Positions 9,756 through 19,530 of a stretch of 64,000 bases of DNA are shown piece after piece (position 1 is the stretch's first letter; each line of letters opens with the position of its first letter). The stretch is from the NCBI GenBank assembly GCA_019239825.1, contig JAFAZK010000053.1:1-64000 (forward strand). Direction: 5' to 3'. The translations under genes were made by a program, and so were the position numbers. The notes below the pieces were generated by a model. That model saw only the letters and a program-made list of their open reading frames with translations. It was not told the origin of the DNA and searched no databases. The DNA is from Verrucomicrobiota bacterium. GTDB lineage: Bacteria > Verrucomicrobiota > Verrucomicrobiia > Chthoniobacterales > JAFAMB01.

Positions 9756-10646
9756 TTGAAAATGAGGCTTGGTTTGCTTTCACTGCAGGATCACATCGAA
9801 AGCACTCTGAAACCGGAAACCGATCCATCCCTGTTTGCGACCGCCGAAGATAGAAGGCACCAGATCCTTCGCCTCCTCGAGCACGAGGGTAATGTGAAGG
9901 TGGAGAGTCTGGCAGAGCGATTTGCAGTTAGCCAGGTCACAATCCGCAAAGACCTTGCCGAACTGGAAGAGCAAGGCCTGCTCCAACGGACTTATGGAGG
10001 GGCTGTGTTCTCTCATCGAAGCCGATTTAACATCTCTTTTATTGAGCGAGTACAGCTAAAAGCCGGCCAAAAAGAAGGGATCGCTCGCGCCGCCATCGAG
10101 CACATCCACGAAGGAGACACGATTATTCTGGATGGCGGGACTACCACGCTCTCCTTGGCGGCGGCGTTAGTGGGACGTTTCCGATCCTTATATGTTATCA
10201 CCAACTCCGTTCCGGCTTCTTTGGAGCTGGCGCGCGCGGGTTATGAGCTGCTGTTAGTGGGAGGTCAGGTCCGAAATCATAGTTTAACTTTGATCGGTCC
10301 GGTTGCGGTCCGGACCTTAGAGAACTTTCATGCGGACCGGGCCTTTCTCGGAACTTCCGGCACGACACTCACCCACGGGCACAGCACACCGAATCCGCTC
10401 GATGCAGAGGTGAAGCGAGCAATGATCCGTTCCGCGGACGAAAGCTACGTTCTCACAGATTCCTCCAAGTTCGGGCACGCCTGTCTCGCAACCTATGCCG
10501 CGCTGGAAGAGGTTTCGTTGATCATCACCGATTCGAATATCCCGCAGCCTTTTGTCGAAGCCTTTAATAACCGAGGAATAGCGTACGAATTAGTTCAGGA
10601 GGACGCGGGGACTCAGGCTGACGCCACCGTGGCCGAAGCAGTGTGA
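9756..10646 (+). CDS. DeoR-family transcriptional regulator
   Basis: DeoR HTH (RRHQILRLLEHEGNVKVESLAERFAVSQVTIRKDLAELEEQGLLQRTYGGAV) and sugar-sensor domain. Confidence 0.95.
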   Translation: MKMRLGLLSLQDHIESTLKPETDPSLFATAEDRRHQILRLLEHEGNVKVESLAERFAVSQVTIRKDLAELEEQGLLQRTYGGAVFSHRSRFNISFIERVQLKAGQKEGIARAAIEHIHEGDTIILDGGTTTLSLAAALVGRFRSLYVITNSVPASLELARAGYELLLVGGQVRNHSLTLIGPVAVRTLENFHADRAFLGTSGTTLTHGHSTPNPLDAEVKRAMIRSADESYVLTDSSKFGHACLATYAALEEVSLIITDSNIPQPFVEAFNNRGIAYELVQEDAGTQADATVAEAV

Positions 10647-10677
10647 GCTTCGTCGTGGCTCACCCACAGGCAAAGCC

Positions 10678-10777
10678 CTGGTGATTGGTGATTCGTGACT
10701 GGTGATTGATGGAACGCTCTCGGCGCCTTATAACAATCGCTACTTACTAATCACCAATCACATCTCTAACTACTCCT
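10678..10777. repeat. Inverted pair of 7-nt tandem arrays (GGTGATT type)
   Basis: ggtgatt ggtgatt cgtgact ggtgatt ... actaatc accaatc acatctc. Confidence 0.8.
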
Positions 10778-11246
10778 CTTCCCCGCGCGTCTGAAACACT
10801 GCGGTGATATTATCGAGCTGCAACGTCTGACCCGCTGGTGGCGTATAGCTAAACCGATAGACGGTGTTGTTCACCAGGCTATGCTTGGCGGTATCGTAAA
10901 CCATGACATCAGCGATCGTCGTGGATCCTTGGGCCGAATTGACGGGAACGGCGATGAGGCCTTTGCTCGTCGTGGCGCGGGCTATTTTGCCGCCTAGCTT
11001 GGTTGCGGTGTGGATGTCGTCGGAGGTTCCGTCCCGCTTGGACTGGTAAGAAACCGGGTTAGAAAGGACGAAAGTCTTTTCCTTTAATGTTTCAGGTGGG
11101 TAATTGGTTTGCTCGGCGTCGCGTGTACCCTGGTCAACGAGGTGCCCATTTAACGGATCGTGTCCATTCAAGGGATCATGTGCACCCAAAGGATCCATCG
11201 AACAGCCACCCATGGCTATTACCGCCAGAACGCACAGAATCCTCAT
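10770..11246 (-). CDS. Putative lipoprotein with DPLNGH repeats
   Basis: MRILCVLAVIAMGGCS lipobox-like; DPLGAHDPLNGHDPLNGH. Confidence 0.65.
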   Translation of the reverse strand: MRILCVLAVIAMGGCSMDPLGAHDPLNGHDPLNGHLVDQGTRDAEQTNYPPETLKEKTFVLSNPVSYQSKRDGTSDDIHTATKLGGKIARATTSKGLIAVPVNSAQGSTTIADVMVYDTAKHSLVNNTVYRFSYTPPAGQTLQLDNITAVFQTRGEEE

Positions 11247-11309
11247 ATCGGCCGCCATTGTCCCGAGTGGAGCAAATAGAGCAAGCCGATTTCGTGGTCA
11301 GAATGAAAT

Positions 11310-11597
11310 TTGGTAGGGCGAGGCTCCCGAACGGTTCTATGGTTTGACGAAGCTGCTGATCTGTCTAATCCAACGTCTGGCTATACCAATATGCTTGCCG
11401 AGCCGTGGTATATCGTGCGGCATGCTGGATCACGTCGACCGTCCAATGCCGTGCGACTATCCCACGCCAGACGAAGATGCTAGCGATACGGCAGACCCGC
11501 GGCTCGGCGGGCGCCGTGGCCTCAAACGGATATGGATATTCAAACGCGCGCGCCTCTGCGACAGTCTGTAGAACGTCCGGGAGCCTCGCCCCACCAA
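11310..11597. repeat. Family B element, copy B2
   Basis: Outer tttggtagggcgaggctcccgaacg / cgtccgggagcctcgccccaccaa; inner gccgagccgtgg / gcggctcggc. Confidence 0.8.
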
Positions 11598-11609
11598 GTT
11601 TGTGCCCGC

Positions 11610-13850
11610 TCACACTAGCTTGTCCGGCGTAATCGGCAGATCGCGAATCCGCTTGCCGGTTGCGTGATAGACGGCGTTCGCAATGGCTGCCGGCGTACCG
11701 ACAATGCCGATTTCGCCCAATCCTCGCGCGCCATTATCCGCCATATTCGTGTCCGGTATATCTAAAAATTCGATTACAAACTCCGGAGGAACATCGGCAA
11801 AGACGGGAACATGGTACTCTGCCAGATTGGCATTCACCATCCGGCCCGTGGCCATATCCGGGACGGTCGCTTCCATTAAGGCCATCCCGATGCCAAACGT
11901 GATTCCACTGAGCATTTGGCTTCTGGCTAATAGCGGATTCAGAATTTTGCCAACATCGTACACGCCGACTACGCGGGTAACCCTAACCTCCCCTAAATCG
12001 GGGTCGACTCTGACTTCCACGAAAATGGCGCCAAAGGAAAAGAACGCGAGCTTCTGATAGGCATCCCCGGGTTTTGTGCTTCCGTCCGCTTCCAACGTTT
12101 GGTTACCCGTGTTGGCAAGTAAATCGGAAAAAGAGACAGATCGGGAGGTGTCTTTCGCGCTACTAACGCGCCCGTCTGCAATCACAATATCGGTCCGGGA
12201 TTGACCACTCAGCGGCGCGGAAGGCCCCTCGACCGCTAGAGAGATGAGTTTGTCCCGAAGAGCAGTACAGGCCGCAACCACGGCTGGACCCACACTGGCG
12301 GTCAGCCAAGACCCGCCATTGACCGGTGCAGGAGGAAATTGGGTATCACCCAATTCAAAGCGGACGCGTTCCATGGGAACCCCTAGGGTATCGGCGACGA
12401 ACTGGGTCATCATCGTATAAGTACCTGTCCCGGACTCATGGGTCGCGCTCTGCACAACGATCGAGCCGTCATTTGAAAGGGAAACTTTTGCCGACGCCGG
12501 CTGCTGGCTCGCACCGTAAATGGCCGTGGCCATCCCCCAACCTACTAACCTGCCGTCCGGATCTCGGGTCGAAGCCGGTTTGGGATTACGAGACGACCAA
12601 CCGAATTTGCTGGCGCCGCGATCATAACATTCTTTCAGATGTTTGCTGGACCAGGGTCGCTGGTCGAACTCATCCTTGTCCGCATAATTGCGCACCCGAA
12701 ACTCCATCGGGTCGATGTTTAGCTTCACGGCTAGCTCATCCATCGCCGATTCGAGAGCAAAGAACCCAGGCGCTTCTCCCGGGGCCCTCATCGGACATGG
12801 GGTGGTAAAGTCGAGCTGGACCAGACGGTGGTTGATTTGGATGTTCGGACAAGAGTACGCCAACCGAGTCAAGCTGCCGCAAGGCTCCGTGTACTGATAA
12901 ATCATGGACGAATGGGTCAAGGTCGCGTGCTTCAGCGCGGCCAGCTTGCCATTCTCGTCGGCTGCTAAACCGATGGTTTGAACGGTTCGCGCCCGCTGCC
13001 CCATTGAATCGAACATTTGCGGCCTACTTAGCACAAGGCGAACCGGCCGATCGGTAAGTCGAGCGGCCGCAACCGCCACGAGGAAATAACTCCAGTTAAA
13101 GCCTTTTGAACCAAAGTGGCCTCCAAGAAACGGACAGACGACCCTTACGTTCTCAATCGGCAACCCAAAAGCACTTGCAAGAACCTTTTGCGTTAGGTCG
13201 ACTCCACGAGTTGAAAGGTGCAGCGTCAAATGATCGGTTCCTTCCCAAACCGCTAAAGCGGCTCCCGGCTCCATGGGGTTATGATTTTCGATCGGAGTTG
13301 AGTAGGTTTCGTCGACCAATCGGACTTGCGGCATATTGGCCCAGACCCAGTCGACATCTCCGCGTTTGTCTTGCAACTTCACGCGCTCACCCCACATTCG
13401 GGGCTCAATTGCCTCGTCGGCCAGTCCTAACAGGTCCGTGCGCAATTCGCCAGGCTGATACCTGACCCGGACGAGGGAGGCCGCCTCACGCGCTTGCTCA
13501 AACGTCTCTGCAATCACCGCTCCCAAGTGCTGCCCTTGAAAATAGACCTGGTCGTCCTGGAACGGGAGGCGGGTTTCGCCCGGTGCGCCGTTCGCAGTGA
13601 GTTCTTCTGGCAGGGCCTGTAGTTTTGGCGCGTTCTGGCGAGTTAAAATCGCAACTACTCCCGGCGCGCGCTCCGCTTCACTCTGGTCGATCTCAATAAC
13701 CGTTCCACTCGCGATAGTGCTTTGAATCAAGCAGGCGTAAGCCATGCGATCGATCTTGAAGTCAGAAGTGTAAGTCGCGGTACCGGTAACTTTAAACTTG
13801 CCGTCAACCCGTTGATGCGGAGTTCCTAAAACTGAGGGACTCTGTGCCAT
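11610..13850 (-). CDS. Molybdopterin-binding subunit of xanthine dehydrogenase-family hydroxylase (PaoC/YagR-like)
   Basis: Aldehyde oxidase/xanthine dehydrogenase large-subunit motifs (GGHFGSKGFNW, MRAPGEAPGFFALESAMDELA, ARGLGEIGIVGTPAAIANAVYHATG). Confidence 0.93.
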   Translation of the reverse strand: MAQSPSVLGTPHQRVDGKFKVTGTATYTSDFKIDRMAYACLIQSTIASGTVIEIDQSEAERAPGVVAILTRQNAPKLQALPEELTANGAPGETRLPFQDDQVYFQGQHLGAVIAETFEQAREAASLVRVRYQPGELRTDLLGLADEAIEPRMWGERVKLQDKRGDVDWVWANMPQVRLVDETYSTPIENHNPMEPGAALAVWEGTDHLTLHLSTRGVDLTQKVLASAFGLPIENVRVVCPFLGGHFGSKGFNWSYFLVAVAAARLTDRPVRLVLSRPQMFDSMGQRARTVQTIGLAADENGKLAALKHATLTHSSMIYQYTEPCGSLTRLAYSCPNIQINHRLVQLDFTTPCPMRAPGEAPGFFALESAMDELAVKLNIDPMEFRVRNYADKDEFDQRPWSSKHLKECYDRGASKFGWSSRNPKPASTRDPDGRLVGWGMATAIYGASQQPASAKVSLSNDGSIVVQSATHESGTGTYTMMTQFVADTLGVPMERVRFELGDTQFPPAPVNGGSWLTASVGPAVVAACTALRDKLISLAVEGPSAPLSGQSRTDIVIADGRVSSAKDTSRSVSFSDLLANTGNQTLEADGSTKPGDAYQKLAFFSFGAIFVEVRVDPDLGEVRVTRVVGVYDVGKILNPLLARSQMLSGITFGIGMALMEATVPDMATGRMVNANLAEYHVPVFADVPPEFVIEFLDIPDTNMADNGARGLGEIGIVGTPAAIANAVYHATGKRIRDLPITPDKLV

Positions 13851-13854
13851 AAAC

Positions 13855-14846
13855 TTATGTGGAAGCAGAGGCCACCGACAGCGCACGGATCACGCTCTTT
13901 CGGGCCAGAGCAAGCTTGTACTGATTATACCGATAAGCGTGTGCGCCCTGTAGCAGCCGATCCGCCACCATATCAAAAGCCGCGTGATCAGGCCTGACCC
14001 CTTTTATCAAGATCTCCGCCTCCGGTACACGCCAAGGCTTGGCCGCTACCCCACCCAATGCGACTCGCGCAGAGGTAATCGATCCGTTTTCGATCGTTAA
14101 GGCGACCGCAACACTTACCAATGCGAAAGCAAACAGCGACCTGTCTCGCACCTTGAGATAGACTGCGTGTTTGGTATCCGCCATCGGTGGCAAATCCACT
14201 GCGGTAATTAGCTCACTTGGCTGCAGGATGGTGTCCAGTTCCGGCTGGTCACCTGGTAGACGATGAAATTCGCTGATCGGTATTACCCGTTCGCCGCCCG
14301 GGCCGATCACGCGGACCTGAGCGTCGAGAACAGCCAATGCGACACACATATCGCTCGGGTTAGTGGCAATACATTGGTTGCTCTGTCCTAGAATCGCATG
14401 GATACGATTATAACCATTCAGCGCACCGCACCCAGAACCCGGCTTTCGTTTATTGCAGGAAGGAAAAGCCGGATCATAGAAGTAAGGACATCGGGTTCGC
14501 TGCATCAAATTTCCACCCACGGTCGCCGCATTGCGCAGCTGCGGGCTAGCGCCGGCCAAGAGCGCCCGGCTAAGAACCGGGAACTGGTTCAACACTAACG
14601 AATGCTCTGCTAGATCCGAGTTTCGAGCGAGCGCTCCGATTCTTAGTCCAGTGCCGTCCGGCCGGGGAGCAATATCGGTGAGCCCTAATCGACTGATATC
14701 AATTACCGTTTCCGGTTGTTCAACCCCCATCTTCCATAGATCAAGAAGATTAGTGCCGCCGGCCAGAAATCGGGCTTTCGGTCGATTCCGGATCAGAGTT
14801 AGCGCGGAATCGATATCATTTGCGCGGACGTAGACAAAGTTGTTCA
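13855..14846 (-). CDS. FAD-binding subunit of the molybdenum hydroxylase (PaoB/YagS-like)
   Basis: ARFLAGGTNLLDLWK, AGASPQLRNAATVGGNLMQRTRCPYF. Confidence 0.93.
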
Positions 14847-14849
14847 TAC

Positions 14850-15560
14850 TCAGCTTTGGCCGCCTACCGGAGTTTGCTGACCTATCGGAGTTTGTTTGCG
14901 CAGCTCCAGAATGGCCGCAACGATATTTGGATAAGCGCCGCACCGGCAAAGATTGCCACTCATCCATTCTCGAACTTCGCCTTCGTTCGTGGCATGTCCT
15001 TCGTTTAAGCAAGCTACTGCTGAACAGAGTTGCCCGGCGGTACAAAATCCGCATTGCAAGGCATCATGCCGGATAAATGCATCCTGCAAGGCGCTCATCT
15101 GGCCGTCTACAGAGAGCCCTTCGACGGTAGTGACCTGGTCTCCCTCATGCATCACCGCCAGCGTGAGGCACGAATTGATTCTGCGTCCGTTAACTAAAAC
15201 GGTGCATGCCCCGCACTGGCCGTGGTCACATCCCTTCTTGGAACCGGTCAGGCCAAGAGACTCGCGCAGGAAATCAAGCAAGGTAGTCCGAGCTTCAACT
15301 TCGATAGGATAGGATTTGCCGTTTACCTGCAACGTCGCGGGGACATTAGCCGGCGCTGGAGAAGCGGTGGGAGCGGGTGTCGGAAGTTCTGCGGTTTTGT
15401 CGCCCAAAACCGTGGTCGGTAACGCAACCGTAACTCCGGCCGAAGCCAGCCTTCGCAGAAAGGTGCGGCGGCTCGTCGGGGACAAGTGCTTGAGTAAGTC
15501 TTCAAGCACGTGGCCGGAATTTGACTTCGGTTCCTCAGGGGGTTGCGCAGCCATTGCCAA
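14850..15560 (-). CDS. 2Fe-2S subunit with Tat signal (PaoA/YagT-like)
   Basis: [13 protein letters not shown] twin-arginine motif; [13 protein letters not shown] and [10 protein letters not shown]...CRCGAYPNI iron-sulfur motifs. Confidence 0.93.
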   Translation of the reverse strand: MAMAAQPPEEPKSNSGHVLEDLLKHLSPTSRRTFLRRLASAGVTVALPTTVLGDKTAELPTPAPTASPAPANVPATLQVNGKSYPIEVEARTTLLDFLRESLGLTGSKKGCDHGQCGACTVLVNGRRINSCLTLAVMHEGDQVTTVEGLSVDGQMSALQDAFIRHDALQCGFCTAGQLCSAVACLNEGHATNEGEVREWMSGNLCRCGAYPNIVAAILELRKQTPIGQQTPVGGQS

Positions 15561-16034
15561 TTACGTGTTCCAATCTCAAAGGTTCGACGGTTCTATCCTC
15601 ACACCGATATACATCTCGTTTTAGCGTGCCGGCTCGTTTCGGATACCCTGGCTTAGATAATCTCCACCCGGCGCCGATCCGCTCTAATCCTAAACTAATG
15701 GACTTATAAGAAGGCTGCTCCCGGTTGCTTGGGAAATCAAGAGGCGATGACATGTTTGGTATTTTGTCCCGATCAGCGGGGATGAACTCTTGTTCATCCG
15801 GGTTCGAACGGTAGGGATCTCGTTGACCCTGGGTCAGGTGGTCGGTGCAAGGTGCCCTGCCTGTCCGCCGTAGTTTTGGGATCCGGGGGGACGAAGGAGG
15901 AAAAGTGGCACCCGATTTGGGCGCGCTGTCACGCTTCTCGCAAGATTACCCGGCTTATCGACGCCTCTATAACTTCATAACTCCATCACTCCGTTCTTGT
16001 CATACCCGAGCTTCAGGCGAGGGTATAGGAAGTC

Positions 16035-17321
16035 ATGGATCTATCCTCCCTCAAGAACAAAACGTTAGCGATCGTCATGGGCGGTGGAGCTGGAACCCGC
16101 CTTTTTCCATTGACCAAGGATCGGGCCAAACCGGCTGTTCCACTCGGCGGCAAATATCGCTTAGTGGATATTCCCATCAGCAACTGTCTAAACCACGGGC
16201 TTACCCACGTCTATGTATTAACCCAGTTCAATAGTACCTCGTTACACCGGCACATCCATGCGAGCTACAAGTTCGATAACTTCTCCAACAACTTCGTAGA
16301 GATTCTCACCGCCCAACAGACACCGGAAGGTTCGCGTTGGTATCAGGGAACGGCCGACGCTGTGCGGCAGAATCTCCGTTATTTCCTGGAAGGCGAATTC
16401 GAGTACTTCCTGATTTTGAGCGGCGACCAACTCTATCGGATGGATTTTATCGAACTGTTGAAACAGCATATCGATACCGGCGCCGATATCACGTTAGGGA
16501 CAACGCCGGTCGATCGGAAAGCCGCTTCTTCCTTCGGCATCATGCACAGCGATCCCAATCGCCGCATTTTCCGGTTTGAAGAAAAGCCAAAAGAGCCGGC
16601 GTTGCTCGATGAGCTGATGATCCCGCCGCCCCTGTTAAAAGAGCTGGGATTACCGGAGGATGCGGAGCTCTACCAGGGTTCCATGGGTATCTACGTATTC
16701 AATCGGGAAAACCTCATCCAGGCGCTGAATAACGACATGGACGATTTTGGTAAACACATTTTGCCGCAGGCTTTGAAGCTCCGCAAAGTGATGGCTTACA
16801 TCTTCCAAGGTTATTGGGAAGACATTGGAACAATCGGCGCCTTTTTTGAGGCAAACCTGGCCCTCACCGATACCATCCCTCCTTATAACTTTTTCGATCG
16901 ATCAGCTCCGATTTATACGCATCCCCGCTTCTTACCGGCCAGCAAGATCAACGCGGCTACCTTGAAACACGCTTTCATCGCTGACGGCTGCATTATCTCG
17001 GATGCGCATATCGAGCGGGCAGTCATCGGCCTTCGCAGTGTGATTGAGAACGGCGCCACCATTCGAAACTCTGTGATCATGGGAGCCGACTTTTACGAAG
17101 ACGATCATCCGAAGCCCACCCCGGACGCGCCTCCGTTAGGCATCGGCAAGAATACAGTGATCGACCGCGCGATCATCGATAAAAACGCCCGGATCGGGGA
17201 CGGAGTCGTCATTACTCCCGATGGGAAATTGGCCACCGAGGACGGCCCGAACTACTACATTCGTGATGGTGTCGTCGTGATACCGAAGAACGCGGTTATC
17301 CCGAGTGGGACCTGGATCTAG
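16035..17321 (+). CDS. glgC: Glucose-1-phosphate adenylyltransferase
   Basis: VMGGGAGTRLFPLTKDRAKPAVPLGGKYRLVDIPISNCLNHG. Confidence 0.97.
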   Translation: MDLSSLKNKTLAIVMGGGAGTRLFPLTKDRAKPAVPLGGKYRLVDIPISNCLNHGLTHVYVLTQFNSTSLHRHIHASYKFDNFSNNFVEILTAQQTPEGSRWYQGTADAVRQNLRYFLEGEFEYFLILSGDQLYRMDFIELLKQHIDTGADITLGTTPVDRKAASSFGIMHSDPNRRIFRFEEKPKEPALLDELMIPPPLLKELGLPEDAELYQGSMGIYVFNRENLIQALNNDMDDFGKHILPQALKLRKVMAYIFQGYWEDIGTIGAFFEANLALTDTIPPYNFFDRSAPIYTHPRFLPASKINAATLKHAFIADGCIISDAHIERAVIGLRSVIENGATIRNSVIMGADFYEDDHPKPTPDAPPLGIGKNTVIDRAIIDKNARIGDGVVITPDGKLATEDGPNYYIRDGVVVIPKNAVIPSGTWI

Positions 17322-17540
17322 GCAGCCTGATGGCTTTCAAAGGTATATGCCCTGTGGAAGCCATGCAGGCTATGGCAGAATCAGGCTATGGCTGTCAGCG
17401 GAGCCTGCTTCTGCGTAACAAAACGGTAGAGATGTAGCACCTGCTCAGCCCAACGCGGACGAGCAGGTGCTCCGTCCCTCCAGGGAGCAACGTCGAATTC
17501 AATCAGGTCCCAAAAAAATCCCCTACCCCAAAAAAAGCAG

Positions 17541-17571
17541 TAGAATAGTCCGGCCTATACGGACTATTCTA
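17541..17571. promoter_or_regulatory. Perfect 12-bp stem hairpin
   Basis: tagaatagtccg-gcctata-cggactattcta. Confidence 0.85.
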
Positions 17572-17578
17572 GTGCCGC

Positions 17579-17626
17579 AGCTTGCATTGCCGGCAAATGG
17601 CTAACCATTTGCCGGCAATGCAAGCT
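17579..17626. promoter_or_regulatory. Perfect 22-bp stem hairpin with 4-nt loop spanning the TPR gene start
   Basis: agcttgcattgccggcaaatgg-ctaa-ccatttgccggcaatgcaagct; candidate ATGs at 17597 and 17618 lie in opposite arms. Confidence 0.9.
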
Positions 17627-18088
17627 TTCCAGATCCGGCGGAAAGTGACGGCTGCCAGCGGGTTTGCCGAGCTCGGCCTTTATCAGGAGGCCGTCGAAGA
17701 GCTCGAAGACCTTCCCGCCGCCACCAGGGACGATATCCCGGTTTTGGCTACTTGGTTACAGGTCTATCAATCGTGGGGAAAATGGTCGGAGGCAGCGGCG
17801 GTCGCCGAACGATTGATCCAAAAAGATCCAGACGAAGCAGATTGGTACATCGCGTTAGGTTTTGCCATCCGGCGTGCCCAAAGCCTAGCCGCGGCGGAGG
17901 TAATTTTAGCGGCTGCACTCCAGAAATTCCCCGCCAATGCAACCATCTATTTCAATCTAGCTTGTTACTACACCCAACTCAGCGACTTGGGCAAAGCCCG
18001 CGTCTATCTGGAAAGAGCGATTGCGATCGACGAGAACTTCCGAAAAATCGCGTTAACTGACCCAGATCTCCGCCTGCTGCGGGAATAG
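17597..18088 (+). CDS. TPR-repeat protein
   Basis: Tetratricopeptide-like helices (ALGFAIRRAQSLAAAEVILAAALQKFPANATIYFNLACYYTQLSDLGKARVYLERAIAI); start uncertain (TTG 17582, ATG 17597 or ATG 17618). Confidence 0.85.
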   Translation: MANHLPAMQAFQIRRKVTAASGFAELGLYQEAVEELEDLPAATRDDIPVLATWLQVYQSWGKWSEAAAVAERLIQKDPDEADWYIALGFAIRRAQSLAAAEVILAAALQKFPANATIYFNLACYYTQLSDLGKARVYLERAIAIDENFRKIALTDPDLRLLRE

Positions 18089-18173
18089 GGAAAATCTCAC
18101 ACAAACCCGCGAGGGCGGAGAGTGAAAACCGCAACGGACGTCGTCCCGCAGGCGAGAGACTATTCTGCAGAGA

Positions 18174-19037
18174 TTAGCTGAGGCGTGGATTAGACTTCAC
18201 CAATCGCTTCGAGTAGCCTAAGTCGGTTAGCCGGGAATAAAACTCCAGATCGACAATTTCAAAGTCCGCGCTCGGAGGGACAAACATAGAAGTGTCGTAA
18301 TCAATAAATTTCGCAGATTGCGGAATGTCTCGAATAGCTACTGCTCGCTTTACTGGACGGAGGCGAGAATCAAACTTGCTGACCAGAAGCAGACATCGAT
18401 GCTGAGGCGGGTAGTGTCGAAGTAAATAGTCCCTAAGGATTTCAAATCGTCGTGCTCGGTTTGTGCGTCTCTCGGTTATAAAGCCGCTGCCGATTGCTCC
18501 CGGTTGAAGAAGAAAAAGTGGGACGCGAGGATCCGGCGAAATAGAAAAGTAAATAAACCGGTTACACTCGAAAACCTGCAAGCCATGCCGACCAATCTCT
18601 AGCCCTAACTGAATAATCATTGTATCCAATGAGGAGATTCCTGGTAATGCAGTGGCCTTTATCCCCAAAAGGCGAGCCTCATCTAAAATTAGAGTTGACG
18701 CGGTTACGTAGATCAGTGGATGGCCAGGAACCAAGAAACACACGCGGTCGTAGCTCTTCGTCGCATCGATGACAGTTTTGGCGATCTGCGCATAGACATC
18801 TTGATCAAAAGCGCCCTCGGTATAAGCGCTGCTGAGATCAACGAGCTTAGTCCCTAGCGTATGCAGGTAAGCCGTCATTCTAGGGTTGGAATCAAGTAGA
18901 TAAAAGATTATCGCACTTGCCCGCATTGTCCGATCCGCCTCTAGAGTGAGGTGATCTGGACTGAGCACACCTGCGCCAATGATTGTTATCTTGGACAATC
19001 GAATCTCTTTTGTCTGGCCTCGGGGTGACCTAGCCAT
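18174..19037 (-). CDS. Tetrapyrrole-methylase-fold SAM methyltransferase resembling borosin-type peptide backbone N-methyltransferases
   Basis: ITIIGAGVLSPDHLTLEA, VDLSSAYTEGAFDQDVYAQIAKTVI, VPGHPLIYV, ALPGISSLDTMIIQLGLEIGRHGLQVFECNRFI and SMFVPPS segments align by eye with remembered OphMA/SonM sequences. Confidence 0.75.
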   Translation of the reverse strand: MARSPRGQTKEIRLSKITIIGAGVLSPDHLTLEADRTMRASAIIFYLLDSNPRMTAYLHTLGTKLVDLSSAYTEGAFDQDVYAQIAKTVIDATKSYDRVCFLVPGHPLIYVTASTLILDEARLLGIKATALPGISSLDTMIIQLGLEIGRHGLQVFECNRFIYFSISPDPRVPLFLLQPGAIGSGFITERRTNRARRFEILRDYLLRHYPPQHRCLLLVSKFDSRLRPVKRAVAIRDIPQSAKFIDYDTSMFVPPSADFEIVDLEFYSRLTDLGYSKRLVKSNPRLS

Positions 19038-19141
19038 CAGTCGATTGAGGCAAGTGCGAGAGCAAGACGAGCAGACAACTGAGGAAAGTGCTGCTTACTC
19101 ACTTGCATCCAACTTCGAGAAAGATTCCCCGGCTACACCGT

Positions 19142-19312
19142 CTACGTGGTTTTCTTTGCTTTGCTCGTCCGAGGAGAAGGCGTTTTCGGTGCCGGCTCTG
19201 CCAATTTATCCAGCGCGTCCAAGGCTCGGTCAATAGCCTGTTTAGCATTTTCCAGGTGCTTCTTTGCTTCTAGTAAGGGCTCGGTTACATGTTGTAGTCT
19301 CTTTGCTGGCAT
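19142..19312 (-). CDS. Small helical protein with K/P/T-rich tail (56 aa)
   Basis: MPAKRLQHVTEPLLEAKKHLENAKQAIDRALDALDKLAEPAPKTPSPRTSKAKKTT; ggag 7 nt upstream of the ATG; an alternative start at 19534 overlaps the kinase stop (ATGATTGA). Confidence 0.6.
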   Translation of the reverse strand: MPAKRLQHVTEPLLEAKKHLENAKQAIDRALDALDKLAEPAPKTPSPRTSKAKKTT

Positions 19313-19530
19313 CTCGGATCTCCGCGGTAAGACTTCGATGTCGCCAGAAACTCTGTGACTTGGCCTCCAGCCACCGAAGCTGTAACCATCTCCTCTATCG
19401 TTTTCGCCTTTTTCCGGCAACCTATTTTGCAGCAGAATAATGCTGGCTGGAGACGCGGTCGCAATGGCATCCGTCTTGCCGGCTTCGACCTGGCCGTTGA
19501 ACCTGTAACACCACGGGCAAGCGCTGCCGA

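Noticed and set aside
12326-12808. 160-aa plus-strand ORF
   Set aside because: Antisense to the molybdopterin subunit
15845-16234. 129-aa ORF before and overlapping glgC
   Set aside because: Overlaps the clear glgC start in another frame; no family features
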